DNA of 64,000 nt from Methylococcaceae bacterium UBA6146 (lineage in GTDB: Bacteria; Pseudomonadota; Gammaproteobacteria; Methylococcales; Methylomonadaceae): assembly GCA_002422395.1 (NCBI GenBank), contig DIUY01000024.1, positions 9,699 through 73,698 of the forward strand, read 5' to 3'. Position numbers and translations under genes: made by a program. The notes beneath the pieces were generated by a model. It did not search any database. It was not told the origin of the DNA and saw only the letters and a list, made by a program, of their open reading frames with translations. Below, one piece after another: positions 1 through 8,702 of the stretch. Positions within the stretch are counted from its first letter, which is position 1. Every line of letters begins with the position of its first letter.

Positions 1-232
1 GACGATAAGCATGATTTCGGGCGACATAAATATTCCATGTTGTCATTGAGCAATGACTTAATTATGGGGACAAACACTTAATCAAGTAAGGTTTAAATCG
101 GAACCGCGCTAACCAGCAACGGATTTTCCGACCTCGAAGTGATGGTATTAGAATGCCCTTTGTTTTACAAACTTTTTTGAATTTGATGAAGACCTGTTTC
201 GCCAAGCCCTACCATTGTGTCCATAGATCCCC

Positions 233-460
233 TTGAGGGGGGAACGCGGACAAGATGAGAACGCCAACGGGCTGTTGCGCCAATACTTCCCCAAGGTAAT
301 GGGTCGGTTGGGCGTGACAGCCCAGCAGGTATTAGCGGCTGTGCACAAACTAAACAACAGACCAAGGAAGTGTCTGGAGTTCAAGACGCCTTATGAGGTG
401 TTCCGCGAACTATCCGGCATGGACGCTGAAAAGTTGGTGGGTTATGCACCTATTACTTGA
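233..460 (+). pseudogene. IS30-family transposase, C-terminal fragment
   Basis: The reading frame encodes the last ~70 residues of an IS30-type transposase: ERGQDENANGLLRQYFPK carries the conserved E-N/GLLRQYFPK block of the DDE domain, followed by LNNRPRKCLEFKTPYEVF, the usual C-terminal signature. The N-terminal helix-turn-helix and the first two catalytic acidic residues are missing, and no upstream frame restores them. Homology seems to begin near base 239, just after a short CCCCTTGAGGGGGG palindrome. It is a dead remnant; no terminal inverted repeats were found. The nominal start has no meaning. The 240 bases after it hold no gene. Confidence 0.8.
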
Positions 461-700
461 ATTCACGTCCGGCTATTTTTTTCAATTGTCTTCCGATGGA
501 TTTGTTGTGGCTTTGTATGGCGGAAGGTTTTTATCATGATCAGGTTGTAGGCCTTTAATTAATGCTTATCAGAACGGTTAAACACCAATAGGGCGCTGGT
601 ACTTATTCATTGCCTATTCAGACGAATAACGGCATAGTTTTAAGGATAAATTTCCAGGCTTCTGGGTCTAATTTTAAAATTTTCTTTACAGGACAGTTCC

Positions 701-1795
701 ATGAAATACCTTCTCGCTGTATTTTGTTCCCTGCTGTTTACCGAAACGGCGGTTGCCAATGCGTATAACTTGCCCTTGCAGCTGGACTATGGGCTTATAA
801 AAAAAGTGGTTGTCAGTCAGCTTTATAAAGGGGCGGGGCAGTCTGCAAAACTCTGGCATGACAAACATGACTGTAGCCATTTAACCCTTTCTGATTTGCA
901 AGTTAGCGGGAAAGAGGGGCAAATACGTCTGTTAAATAACGTGAACGCTCAATTTGGCACACATTTTGGCGGGCAATGTATCACCGTTGTGCAATGGGCC
1001 GGCTTGTTGGAAACTTTACAAAAGCCAACGCTTAATGCAGACCACACTATTTTAAGTTTGCCTGTCACTAAAGCGGTCGCCTATGACAAGCAAGGCCGGC
1101 AGTTGAATATAGATAAGCTTCAGGAACTACTGAAGCAAGTTGTCGAGCCTAGATTGTCTGAAATCAATATTGATTTAAACAAATCCCGTGCTGATATTGA
1201 GCGCACTCTTATCCAATATGTGCCCGAAACGTCTGTAAACGACTTAAAAGCCACGATTGCCAGCCTAAAATTCGGCAGTGCAGAAGCCAACGACAAGAAT
1301 GTATCCATCAAACTGGCGTTTGACGCCCCCGCCAAAGCCGCCGCGCCAAAACCGGTCGCCGCTTTGACTGCCGCCGAGCAACAGCAGTGGCAAGCTTTAT
1401 GGCAGGAGTGGAACGGGTTTTTAACCAAAGCGATTGAGCAAGCCAGCGAAGACACCCAATCGGAAGAGCTGCGGGACACGTTAACGCAAATCTTGTTGGA
1501 ATCGCGCACCGCTTTTCAGGCAGGATTAAACAACCATAACGCCAGCGGCATTGATCCGATAAGGGTGTTTTTTACCGATACGTGGGAGCGTTTGGCGCCG
1601 GTAATGCGCATTTTGGCGAAGGATTTGCCGGAGGTGCAGGGCTTGCAATATTTGACTTTTATCGCAGCAACCGATGTCATGTACGAATTGGACGCGATTG
1701 GTGCGCCGTTCGGTTTGGCCATTTCTTCTGATGGCTTGCGTAATCTGGTGCGTATTTTAATTGCCGGAAAACAGAAAAATGCAGGCGCAGGCTAG
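701..1795 (+). CDS. Secreted protein of unknown function (364 aa)
   Basis: Not assigned to a named family. The N-terminus (MKYLLAVFCSLLFTETAVA) is a clear Sec signal peptide with probable cleavage after AVA or AVAN, so the product is likely periplasmic. The mature protein has two Cys in the first third (CSHL and GGQC), an Ala/Pro-rich linker near residues 210-225, and a mainly helical C-terminal half. AGGAC lies about 10 bases before the ATG. The next gene, also coding for an exported protein, follows after 34 bases, so they may be co-transcribed. No catalytic motif is recognisable. Confidence 0.75.
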   Translation: MKYLLAVFCSLLFTETAVANAYNLPLQLDYGLIKKVVVSQLYKGAGQSAKLWHDKHDCSHLTLSDLQVSGKEGQIRLLNNVNAQFGTHFGGQCITVVQWAGLLETLQKPTLNADHTILSLPVTKAVAYDKQGRQLNIDKLQELLKQVVEPRLSEINIDLNKSRADIERTLIQYVPETSVNDLKATIASLKFGSAEANDKNVSIKLAFDAPAKAAAPKPVAALTAAEQQQWQALWQEWNGFLTKAIEQASEDTQSEELRDTLTQILLESRTAFQAGLNNHNASGIDPIRVFFTDTWERLAPVMRILAKDLPEVQGLQYLTFIAATDVMYELDAIGAPFGLAISSDGLRNLVRILIAGKQKNAGAG

Positions 1796-1829
1796 ATGTT
1801 ACATTAATCGGGTATTTAAGGGGTGTGCT

Positions 1830-2342
1830 ATGGGCAAAATAAACATTGCTCTTCTGATGGTTTTGGCGGTGCCCGCTAATGCTGAGGTTTTTAAGTGTCG
1901 CCTAGATGATAAAACAGTTTATCAGGCCACTCCTTGCCCACCGAACGCTATTAAGCAGAGGGTATTGGACATTCAGCCAACAGCGCCCGACAAGGTTATC
2001 GAAGCGGAGCAGCAACTGGACACTTGGAAAAGCGAACTGGCCGTTCGTGAAGCCGCTGAACAGCAAGCAAAAAAAGAACGGCAAGAAATGTTAGATAAAC
2101 AGACGGTAATTGAGGCCTTAAAACGTAGCGCGGAAGCACAAGAAGCAATGGCTGAAGCCAATCGGCAACCCATAGTCATTAACCCGCCTGTTTATCTCAG
2201 GCCAATGCCGCGTTTTTTCAAGGGCAAGCCTGATGGTCGGCGTAGGCAGCACGGAAACGATGATAGACCAATGCCTAGCGGAAGAAATCCTAGTGGGACT
2301 GGAAACACTGCACCTAGTGGTTGGATAACGCCAACGCACTGA
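1830..2342 (+). CDS. Exported DUF4124-type protein with coiled-coil segment
   Basis: Residues 1-18 (MGKINIALLMVLAVPANA) form a signal peptide, followed directly by a DUF4124-like segment (EVFKCRLDDKTVYQATPC), a short beta-rich motif common on exported proteobacterial proteins. A long Glu/Gln/Ala-rich helix (about residues 60-115, probably coiled coil) and a Pro/Gly/Arg-rich tail follow. A longer frame opens at 1761 and overlaps the previous gene; the ATG at 1830 is preferred because it has AGGGG just upstream and starts at the signal peptide. The molecular role is unknown; cell-envelope location is inferred. Confidence 0.75.
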   Translation: MGKINIALLMVLAVPANAEVFKCRLDDKTVYQATPCPPNAIKQRVLDIQPTAPDKVIEAEQQLDTWKSELAVREAAEQQAKKERQEMLDKQTVIEALKRSAEAQEAMAEANRQPIVINPPVYLRPMPRFFKGKPDGRRRQHGNDDRPMPSGRNPSGTGNTAPSGWITPTH

Positions 2343-2387
2343 AAATAGTAAAAATCACCATAAGTAAGCAATGGCTAGCGGCTTCCC

Positions 2388-3719
2388 TCACAGGCCATAA
2401 ATTTTACGTTTACGCCAAAAAGTGGCTCTGCTCATGCCCAATAATTGCGCAGCAGGGGTAATCATGCCATTGCTTTGTTCTAGCGCCTGACGGATTGCCG
2501 CCGCTTGCTGCTCAGCCGACAACGGCAGATTTTTTCTTGGCGCTGGGGTAATGGGACGCCGCTCCCTGAATTCCGGCGGCAATTCGGACAGGCGCAACGT
2601 CGTTCCCCTCCCCACTGCAAAAGCATATTCCACGACATTGTGCAGTTCCCTGATATTGCCAGGCCAGGGGTAATCCAACAGCACCTGCATTGCCGAAGGG
2701 TCAATTTTTTCAATTGCCCTGAAATTATCCGCATTGTGTTGCCGGATAAAATGCCATAGCAACAAGCTGACATCTTCCCTGCGTTCGCGTAAGGGCGGGA
2801 TAAAAATTGGCACCACCCGAAGCCGGTACATCAAGTCCTCACGGAACAGGCCGATTTTTACCTGTTCACGCAATGAGCGATGCGTCGCCGCGACGAGGCG
2901 GACATTCACCGCAATTGAGCGGTCGCCGCCGACCGGAATATAGTTCCTTTCCTGGATAACCCTGAGCAACTTAGCTTGTAGCTCCAACGGCATTTCCGCG
3001 ACTTCATCCAGAAACAACGTGCCGCCATGCGCCCGCTGGAACAGGCCGCTATGATCCTTAATCGCCCCTGTGAACGCGCCACGGACATGGCCGAACAACT
3101 CGCTTTCCAGCAGGCTACTGGACAACGCCGCGCAATTTATCGCCAGAAAAGGCGCATTGTGCCGCGCACTCAGGCTATGGATGGCTTTTGCGACAAGCTC
3201 CTTGCCCGCGCCGCTTTCTCCCCTGACCAAAACGGTCGCTTCGGTCTCAGCGGCATTTTCAATGATTTGGAACACTGCCTGCATGGCAGGGGAGCGGCTT
3301 AATATGCCGTGAAAATTTTGTTTGGCTAACGCGGAGATTTTTGGGGTCAGATTGCCGTCAGCCTGTTTGATGGCCGCCACAAGCAGGCCGATGCCGCCGT
3401 CAAAATTGTCGGCGGAATTAAGCAGACTTCGGGTCTGTTTTTTTACTCTGATTTTATTGCCGTCCGAACACGACAGAGGTATTACTTGTCCATCATCACC
3501 ATCAGGCGCAATGCACAATTCCTTGGGGCAGGGTTGCCCAATCATTGCTTTGGCACTCAATCCAGACAATTTTTCCAGCCCCTGGCTCCAATGAACAATA
3601 TGCTGCCCACCATCAACCATATAAATGCAAGCGGCATCAATAAGGCCTAGCGTTTTAAGAAACAACGCCTGTGCCGATTTATTTGCCAACCAACTGGAAA
3701 AGAGTTCTGTTTGTATCAT
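2388..3719 (-). CDS. PAS-containing sigma-54-dependent transcriptional activator
   Basis: An enhancer-binding protein that remodels sigma-54 RNA polymerase. An N-terminal PAS-like sensor (about residues 20-115) precedes an AAA+ domain with Walker A GESGAGKE (~167), the sigma-54 contact loop GAFTGA (~214), Walker B GTLFLDE and the arginine-rich sensor region. A Fis-type helix-turn-helix (AAQLLGMSRATFWRKRK) closes the protein. The start at 3719 has GAGGCGG seven bases upstream; an in-frame start at 3764 would add 15 residues lacking domain character. There is no receiver domain, so it probably senses a small ligand or redox state through PAS. No neighbour is an obvious target. Confidence 0.88.
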   Translation of the reverse strand: MIQTELFSSWLANKSAQALFLKTLGLIDAACIYMVDGGQHIVHWSQGLEKLSGLSAKAMIGQPCPKELCIAPDGDDGQVIPLSCSDGNKIRVKKQTRSLLNSADNFDGGIGLLVAAIKQADGNLTPKISALAKQNFHGILSRSPAMQAVFQIIENAAETEATVLVRGESGAGKELVAKAIHSLSARHNAPFLAINCAALSSSLLESELFGHVRGAFTGAIKDHSGLFQRAHGGTLFLDEVAEMPLELQAKLLRVIQERNYIPVGGDRSIAVNVRLVAATHRSLREQVKIGLFREDLMYRLRVVPIFIPPLRERREDVSLLLWHFIRQHNADNFRAIEKIDPSAMQVLLDYPWPGNIRELHNVVEYAFAVGRGTTLRLSELPPEFRERRPITPAPRKNLPLSAEQQAAAIRQALEQSNGMITPAAQLLGMSRATFWRKRKIYGL

Positions 3720-3921
3720 GCCCGCCTCATTGCTGCTTATCGTTATTTTGTCAGAACAATACATGAACTAATAACGCTGAGGCAAATAATGGTGGGGGTG
3801 GTAGGGGGGGGCAATATTGTTGGCTTAATGACGATGAAGCCAAAGCACCCGTTGGCTGAGCGGAGCCGAAGCCAGAAGCTAAGCCGGTTGTCCGCTCTTA
3901 CAGTAATTGGGTTAAAGCATT

Positions 3922-4013
3922 GGTAGTGGTAAACATTCAAATGCTTAAGTGACAGCGGAATCAAAAAATATGTTTTTTGATTCCAAAATAGCATTGCCAT
4001 TTTTACCACTACC
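3922..4013. repeat. MITE-like palindromic repeat, family A, copy 1
   Basis: A 92-base element bounded by a perfect 12-base inverted repeat (GGTAGTGGTAAA / TTTACCACTACC). Its centre holds a perfect hairpin, GGAATCAAAAAA-TATG-TTTTTTGATTCC. A near-identical copy lies at 8602-8688. It carries no open frame and sits in the ~490-base gap upstream of the sigma-54 activator. The rest of that gap holds a GC-rich stretch near 3850-3890 resembling common dispersed repeats, and no gene. Confidence 0.8.
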
Positions 4014-4205
4014 CAAACCGTTTATGAACGGTATCTGGCGCTTTTTCAGACCCTAAAAATTGGGGGATGGGCAGAGCAAAAATCAAACGGCTTGTCACAT
4101 GCCTTTTTTAACGTTTTTGGTCGCGTCCTGGACATGTTCGCCGCCACGATCCACACTTTGCCAATTCCTTCAAAAGTATTGCAGGCCGTCAGTGTACCCA
4201 TACGG

Positions 4206-4430
4206 TTACAGGCCCTTTCTGCCCGCAAAAAGCAACAGGCCGCCACCAGCCGCTATCGCCGCCACGCAGGCCCAGACCGGAATATTGACTGTCTGCGTGT
4301 CTTTAACGGTCAGTTCGAACGGGCCTAGCTTGGCTTCTTGGGTTTCCCGTGTATAGCTGAAATGGCCATACACTAGCCCCAAAAGGCCCGCTATGATCAA
4401 TACGCTTGCCATGATTTTGATTGCACTCAT
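4206..4430 (-). CDS. Small two-helix membrane protein (74 aa)
   Basis: Two hydrophobic segments (residues ~5-22 and ~50-70) flank a short polar loop (YTRETQEAKLGPFELTVKDT), an organisation shared by short conserved inner-membrane proteins found in many Gram-negative bacteria (DUF3185-like). GGAGGCGAG lies just upstream of the ATG. Monocistronic; no function can be inferred. The ~300 bases upstream, to 4737, hold no recognisable gene. Confidence 0.65.
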   Translation of the reverse strand: MSAIKIMASVLIIAGLLGLVYGHFSYTRETQEAKLGPFELTVKDTQTVNIPVWACVAAIAAGGGLLLFAGRKGL

Positions 4431-4737
4431 CTCGCCTCCCCAGTTATATGATAAAAGTTATTCTGCCGGGATTTACCGAAAAAGGCGGTGCAATAGGCCA
4501 ACAATAGTATCAGCGGCGCTTTTTAAGGTGTTGACGATTGGCATTTGCTGTCGTTGTCAATGTGTTGCCTACTGAACTAACCACAGTGCTGAAGCATTGC
4601 CAATGCCATCAAGTAGACTGATAACCGTATCCCCATGGTTTTCAAGCTATAATTTTTATATTAAAGGCAAACTAGCCGATAGTGCCTATCAGGGCGTAGG
4701 CCCTAAACCGCGCGGCACAAACTCATCTCGGTTGCGT

Positions 4738-4887
4738 TTATAAGATGCGTCGGCCTTGAATGACGCGCAGTATGATCACGATGACCGCGATAACTAAAAG
4801 AATGTGGATGAACCCGCCTAATGTGTACGAGGAAACCAAACCTAGCACCCAGAGGATAATTAAAATTAACGCAATACTTTCAAGCAT
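4738..4887 (-). CDS. lmo0937-family membrane microprotein (49 aa)
   Basis: Translates as MLESIALILIILWVLGLVSS followed by a short glycine-rich turn (YTLGGFIH), a second hydrophobic helix and the basic end RVIQGRRIL. This matches the small lmo0937-type membrane proteins, typically 45-55 residues with two helices and a C-terminal VIxGRR. GGAG lies about 9 bases before the ATG. Function is unknown; homologues are often found as single genes in variable regions. Confidence 0.75.
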   Translation of the reverse strand: MLESIALILIILWVLGLVSSYTLGGFIHILLVIAVIVIILRVIQGRRIL

Positions 4888-5000
4888 GTGTGCTTCTCCG
4901 TAAATAGACCGTCAATTGACAGTGATATGAGCCGACAGATATACAGAAGTGGTATTGAAGGCTTAGGCAATGCCTGGCCATAAACCGGTGAGTTTCATGT

Positions 5001-5172
5001 TCATCTGTGTAAAAGGTATTTGAACATCCCGTTAGCAGCTATGCAGCGAGCCATCAGGTTGGCATTAACTGCCCCGTAGTGGCGGTTCTTGTTATAGCCG
5101 CCTTTCTTAAGGTATTCTTTGAGATTACCAAAACCCGTTTGGACTTTAATAAGGTCATAATCACCTTCTACG
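5001..5172 (-). pseudogene. C-terminal remnant of an unidentified gene
   Basis: Reading leftward from 5172 an open frame encodes about 57 residues, including GDYDLIKVQTGFGNLKEYLK and ending MARCIAANGMFKYLLHR before TGA at 5001. There is no start codon and an in-frame stop lies immediately upstream, so this is the tail of a decayed gene. The composition suggests a mobile-element protein, but I cannot name the family. The surrounding 4888-5487 interval shows no intact gene. Confidence 0.35.
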
Positions 5173-5487
5173 TTTCAACTATATAATATTTAAATCTAAT
5201 TACACTATGCGTATGAATACCTAGGGGCCTCTTTAAATAACGCCCTAGTTTTTGGGTGACTAAAAGCCGTACCCAAATGAGATAATAAGCATGGGGACAG
5301 CTAAAAAATATCCTTGCCAAAGGTTGCTTGACTTAGAAGGGCGGGCACTCGCACCCATACCTAATTAAAGAGCAGGGTTGACTTTTTACAAATCATTCCG
5401 ATTGCAGAACTGCCACATTTTTACCCCCCCACTAAAAACTTACGCTAAAATGACGGCTATTGTTAGCTATCATCAATACATAGGCTT

Positions 5488-6264
5488 ATGTTAAAAAAAA
5501 TATTCTCCACCTTAATAACGGCCACTTTTCTAAGTGCTTGCGCTACCAGCCCTACCGGTAGAAATCAGTTTATTATGATGCCTGAGACGCAAATGGACCA
5601 AATGGGTCTAAAGACGTTTAGCGCGTTAAAAAACCAAAAACCACTCAGCAAAAATCCACAACACATACGCCTTGCCAATTGCATTGCCAGCGCCATCACC
5701 CAACAAACCGGCGGTCTGTGGGAAGTGGTCGTGTTCCAGGACAAATCAGCCAATGCTTTCGCTTTGCCGGGCAATAAGATTGGTGTTTATACTGGCTTAA
5801 TCAAACTGGTCGGCGGTAATCAAGACCAATTGGCGGCGGTCATCGGCCATGAAGTGGGGCACGTATTGGCTAAGCACAGTAATGAGCGGGCGTCGCAACA
5901 AATGGCGGTGCAGCAAGGCATGGGCATTATTCAACAAACGGCTTTAGGCCAGAATCCAATGACGCTTGGCTTGCTCGGATTAGGCGCCGAATATGGCGTG
6001 TTGATGCCATTTAGCCGCACACAAGAGAGTGAGGCCGATATGATTGGCTTGGATTTAATGGCAAAAGCCGGATTTGATCCCAGACAAAGCATCACGTTAT
6101 GGCAAAAAATGGGGCAGTCATCGCAGGGTCAAGAACCGGTGGAGTTTATGTCCACGCATCCCTCCCATGCGACCCGCATTCAGGAACTGCAACAGCGTAT
6201 GCCGCAGGCTATGGCGCAATTTCAAAAGGCCCAGGCTGCGGGCAGACAGCCACGCTGCAATTGA
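5488..6264 (+). CDS. M48-family zinc metallopeptidase, lipoprotein
   Basis: A LoiP/YggG-like periplasmic peptidase. The N-terminus carries a lipoprotein signal with lipobox LSAC (Cys18). The zinc-binding HEVGH motif lies at residues 121-125 and the third ligand is probably the Glu of SEADMIGLDLMA. The conserved STHPSH motif near the C-terminus is also present. At 258 residues it is of normal length for the family, with no TPR or PDZ extension. Such proteins act in outer-membrane protein quality control; the substrate here is unknown. Transcribed alone. Confidence 0.88.
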   Translation: MLKKIFSTLITATFLSACATSPTGRNQFIMMPETQMDQMGLKTFSALKNQKPLSKNPQHIRLANCIASAITQQTGGLWEVVVFQDKSANAFALPGNKIGVYTGLIKLVGGNQDQLAAVIGHEVGHVLAKHSNERASQQMAVQQGMGIIQQTALGQNPMTLGLLGLGAEYGVLMPFSRTQESEADMIGLDLMAKAGFDPRQSITLWQKMGQSSQGQEPVEFMSTHPSHATRIQELQQRMPQAMAQFQKAQAAGRQPRCN

Positions 6265-6344
6265 CCACCTAACCTGAAGCCATGTCCGTGGCGCTTAAAA
6301 CACTCGCTTTAAGCGCCACACACCTATGCGGTAGTTGCCAATAA

Positions 6345-7589
6345 ATGAACCCAAATTTAACAACCTTACACCCTTATCCGTTTGAAAAGCTGGCAAAACT
6401 CAAACAGGGCATTGTGCCGCCACAAGATAGGGCGCATATTGCCTTATCCATCGGCGAGCCGTCGCACCCAACCCCCCATTTTATCCCGGAAACCTTGCTG
6501 GCCCATAGCTCAGGCTTAGGCGTTTATCCGACCACCAAAGGCTTGCTGGAATTAAGGCTGGCGATTGCCGGTTGGTTATCCGGGCGTTTTCAGATGCCCT
6601 TAGCGGCGCTTAATCCTGACACGCAAATTTTACCGGTTAATGGTACGCGCGAGGCGTTGTTCTCGTTTGCCCAGTGTGTCATTGATACGACGGCGGCAAC
6701 AAACCCCGTGGTCATCATGCCCAACCCGTTTTACCAGATTTATGAGGGCGCGGCCTTGCTGGCAGGCGCTGAGCCGTATTTTTTGAACACCACGGAAGCC
6801 ACGGGCTATTTGCCCGATTTTGATGCGGTGCCGGAAGCCGTCTGGCAACGTTGCCAGCTGATTTATATTTGTTCCCCCGGCAATCCTAGCGGCGCGGTGA
6901 TGGGGCGGGCGGATCACGAAAAGCTGATTAACCTCGCTGAAAAGCATGATTTCATTATTGCTTCGGACGAATGCTATAGCGAATTGTACGACGACGAAGC
7001 TAAGCCGCCGGTCGGCTTGCTACAAACGGCTTACCAAATGGGCAATAGTGCGTTCAAACGTTGCGTGGTTTTCCATAGCTTGTCCAAGCGTTCCAATGCG
7101 CCGGGTCTGCGTTCCGGTTTTGTTGCCGGTGATGCGGATATTTTGCAGCCGTATTTTCAGTACCGGACCTATCACGGTTGCGCCATGCCACTACCGACCC
7201 AACATGCCAGTATTAAAGCGTGGCAGGACGAGCGGCATGTCATCGAAAACCGGCAGTTATACCGGGAAAAATTTGCGGCGTTCATTTCGATACTCTCCGA
7301 AGTTTGCGAAGTCAGCAAACCGGCCGCGAGCTTTTATGTGTGGTTGAAAATCCCCCATCCTTCGGTTTCCCGCTTTGCCAAAGGGGGGGCAGGGGGGATT
7401 TCAGACACTGAATTTGCACAAAAATTGTTTGCGCATGAAAATCTGACGGTATTGCCGGGCAGCTTTTTATCGCGTGAATTTAACGGTGCCAACCCAGGCC
7501 AAGGCTACGTCAGGATTGCCTTGGTTGCGCCGCTGGATGAATGTATAAAATCCGCCCATCGGATTAAAAATTTCCTTAACACTTTATAA
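6345..7589 (+). CDS. dapC: Succinyldiaminopimelate transaminase
   Basis: A fold-type I PLP aminotransferase that interconverts N-succinyl-2-amino-6-ketopimelate and N-succinyl-LL-diaminopimelate using glutamate, in cytosolic lysine/peptidoglycan precursor synthesis. Family features include NPNLTTLHPYPFEKL at the N-terminus, SIGEPSHPTP, ICSPGNPSGAV, SDECYSELY and the PLP lysine in SLSKRSN. dapD, the preceding pathway step, starts 11 bases after the stop, so the two form an operon. Residues ~335-353 (HPSVSRFAKGGAGG) are encoded by an in-frame palindromic repeat that separates the expected WLKIP and DTEF segments; see the separate repeat entry. Confidence 0.93.
   Translation: MNPNLTTLHPYPFEKLAKLKQGIVPPQDRAHIALSIGEPSHPTPHFIPETLLAHSSGLGVYPTTKGLLELRLAIAGWLSGRFQMPLAALNPDTQILPVNGTREALFSFAQCVIDTTAATNPVVIMPNPFYQIYEGAALLAGAEPYFLNTTEATGYLPDFDAVPEAVWQRCQLIYICSPGNPSGAVMGRADHEKLINLAEKHDFIIASDECYSELYDDEAKPPVGLLQTAYQMGNSAFKRCVVFHSLSKRSNAPGLRSGFVAGDADILQPYFQYRTYHGCAMPLPTQHASIKAWQDERHVIENRQLYREKFAAFISILSEVCEVSKPAASFYVWLKIPHPSVSRFAKGGAGGISDTEFAQKLFAHENLTVLPGSFLSREFNGANPGQGYVRIALVAPLDECIKSAHRIKNFLNTL
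7347..7401. repeat. Palindromic repeat inserted in frame within dapC
   Basis: About 55 bases beginning AAAATCCCCC and ending GGGGGGATTT, with an internal CTTTGCCAAAGGG core, form an imperfect palindrome of a type dispersed in many proteobacterial intergenic regions. Here it lies inside the dapC reading frame, adds roughly 18 residues rich in Gly, Ser, Lys and Pro, and causes no frameshift. That the repeat family is dispersed in this genome is an inference; no second copy lies in the window. Confidence 0.7.
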
Positions 7590-7600
7590 ATAGAAAAATT

Positions 7601-8419
7601 ATGACACAGCTAGAAAACATCATTAACACCGCCTTTGAACAACGCGCCGACATCACGCCAGCCAACGTATCTGCGGAAATCCGCGATGCTGTCATGGAAA
7701 CTTTGGGGCTTTTGGACAGTGGCAAGTTAAGAGTCGCCGAAAAAATCGACGGCGATTGGGTAACCCACCAATGGCTGAAAAAAGCCGTGCTATTGTCGTT
7801 CCGCATCAACGAAAACCGCATGATGGACGGCGGCAATACCCGCTATTACGATAAAGTCGAATGCAAATTCTCCAACTACAGCGATGAAGATTTCGCTAAC
7901 GCCGGTGTTCGCGTCGTGCCGAATGCCGTTGCCCGCCATGGTTCCTACATCGCCCCCGGCGCCATCCTGATGCCGTCTTATGTCAATATTGGCGCTTACG
8001 TGGATAGCGGCACAATGGTGGACACCTGGGTAACCGTCGGTTCCTGCGCGCAAATCGGCAAGAATGTGCATTTGTCCGGCGGCGTCGGCATCGGCGGCGT
8101 TCTGGAACCGCTGCAAGCCAACCCGACGATTATCGGCGACAACTGCTTTATTGGCGCACGTTCAGAAATTGTCGAAGGCGTTATTGTCGAAGACGGCTGC
8201 GTGATTTCAATGGGCGTTTACATCGGCCAAAGCACCAAGATTTTCAACCGCATGACCGGAGAAATCAGTTACGGGCGTATCCCCGCCGGTTCTGTGGTCG
8301 TGTCAGGCAACTTGCCTTCGGCTGACGGCAGCTATAGCTTGTATTGCGCAGTGATTATCAAACAAGTGGATGAAAAAACCCGCAGCAAAACAGGCATCAA
8401 CGAATTGTTAAGGGATTAG
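7601..8419 (+). CDS. dapD: Tetrahydrodipicolinate N-succinyltransferase
   Basis: Transfers succinyl from succinyl-CoA to tetrahydrodipicolinate in the succinylase branch of lysine biosynthesis. At 272 residues it is close to the 274 of the E. coli enzyme. The C-terminal half is a left-handed beta helix of hexapeptide repeats (for example GAILMPSYVNIGAYVDSGTM and VGSCAQIGKNVHLSGGVGIG) with the conserved NCFIGARSEIVEGVIVEDG stretch. Second gene of the dapC-dapD pair. Downstream lie palindromic repeats rather than a clear terminator. Confidence 0.96.
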   Translation: MTQLENIINTAFEQRADITPANVSAEIRDAVMETLGLLDSGKLRVAEKIDGDWVTHQWLKKAVLLSFRINENRMMDGGNTRYYDKVECKFSNYSDEDFANAGVRVVPNAVARHGSYIAPGAILMPSYVNIGAYVDSGTMVDTWVTVGSCAQIGKNVHLSGGVGIGGVLEPLQANPTIIGDNCFIGARSEIVEGVIVEDGCVISMGVYIGQSTKIFNRMTGEISYGRIPAGSVVVSGNLPSADGSYSLYCAVIIKQVDEKTRSKTGINELLRD

Positions 8420-8509
8420 GGCGTTATAAAAGGGCTGATAGGGAAAACCTAGGGCAGGGCATTTGTCGCCACTTTCCCCTTATCGTTCTGGTTAGAGTGC
8501 ATTTTAAGG

Positions 8510-8602
8510 TAAGTGCATACTCAAAAGTTTTAGGGCTACGACTGCCCGCCCTCATAAGGACGCGCAGTCGTTTTGTACCTGAAAACTTATCCATAATTAC
8601 TT
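8510..8602. repeat. Palindromic repeat, family B, copy 1
   Basis: A 93-base imperfect palindrome with ends TAAGTGCATACTC and CATAATTACTTA. The arms share AAGTTTT, a GG-TAC block and ACGACTGC/GCAGTCGT. A second copy, with about 16 extra bases at the tip, lies at 9766-9874; the two flank the Sua5-type gene. Copy 1 directly abuts the family A element at 8602. Confidence 0.75.
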
Positions 8603-8688
8603 AGTGGTAAACATTCAAATGCTTAAGTGACAGCGGAATCAAAAAACATATTTTTTGATTCCAAAATATCATTACCATTTTTACCACC
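8602..8688. repeat. MITE-like palindromic repeat, family A, copy 2
   Basis: Matches the 3922-4013 element over almost its whole length: TAGTGGTAAACATTCAAATG at the left, the internal GGAATCAAAAAA/TTTTTTGATTCC hairpin with a CATA loop, and TTTACCACC at the right. The terminal inverted repeat is less perfect here. The right end lies 15 bases before the ATG of the next gene and may influence its expression. Confidence 0.8.
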
Positions 8689-8702
8689 GTCAACGACATA
8701 AG

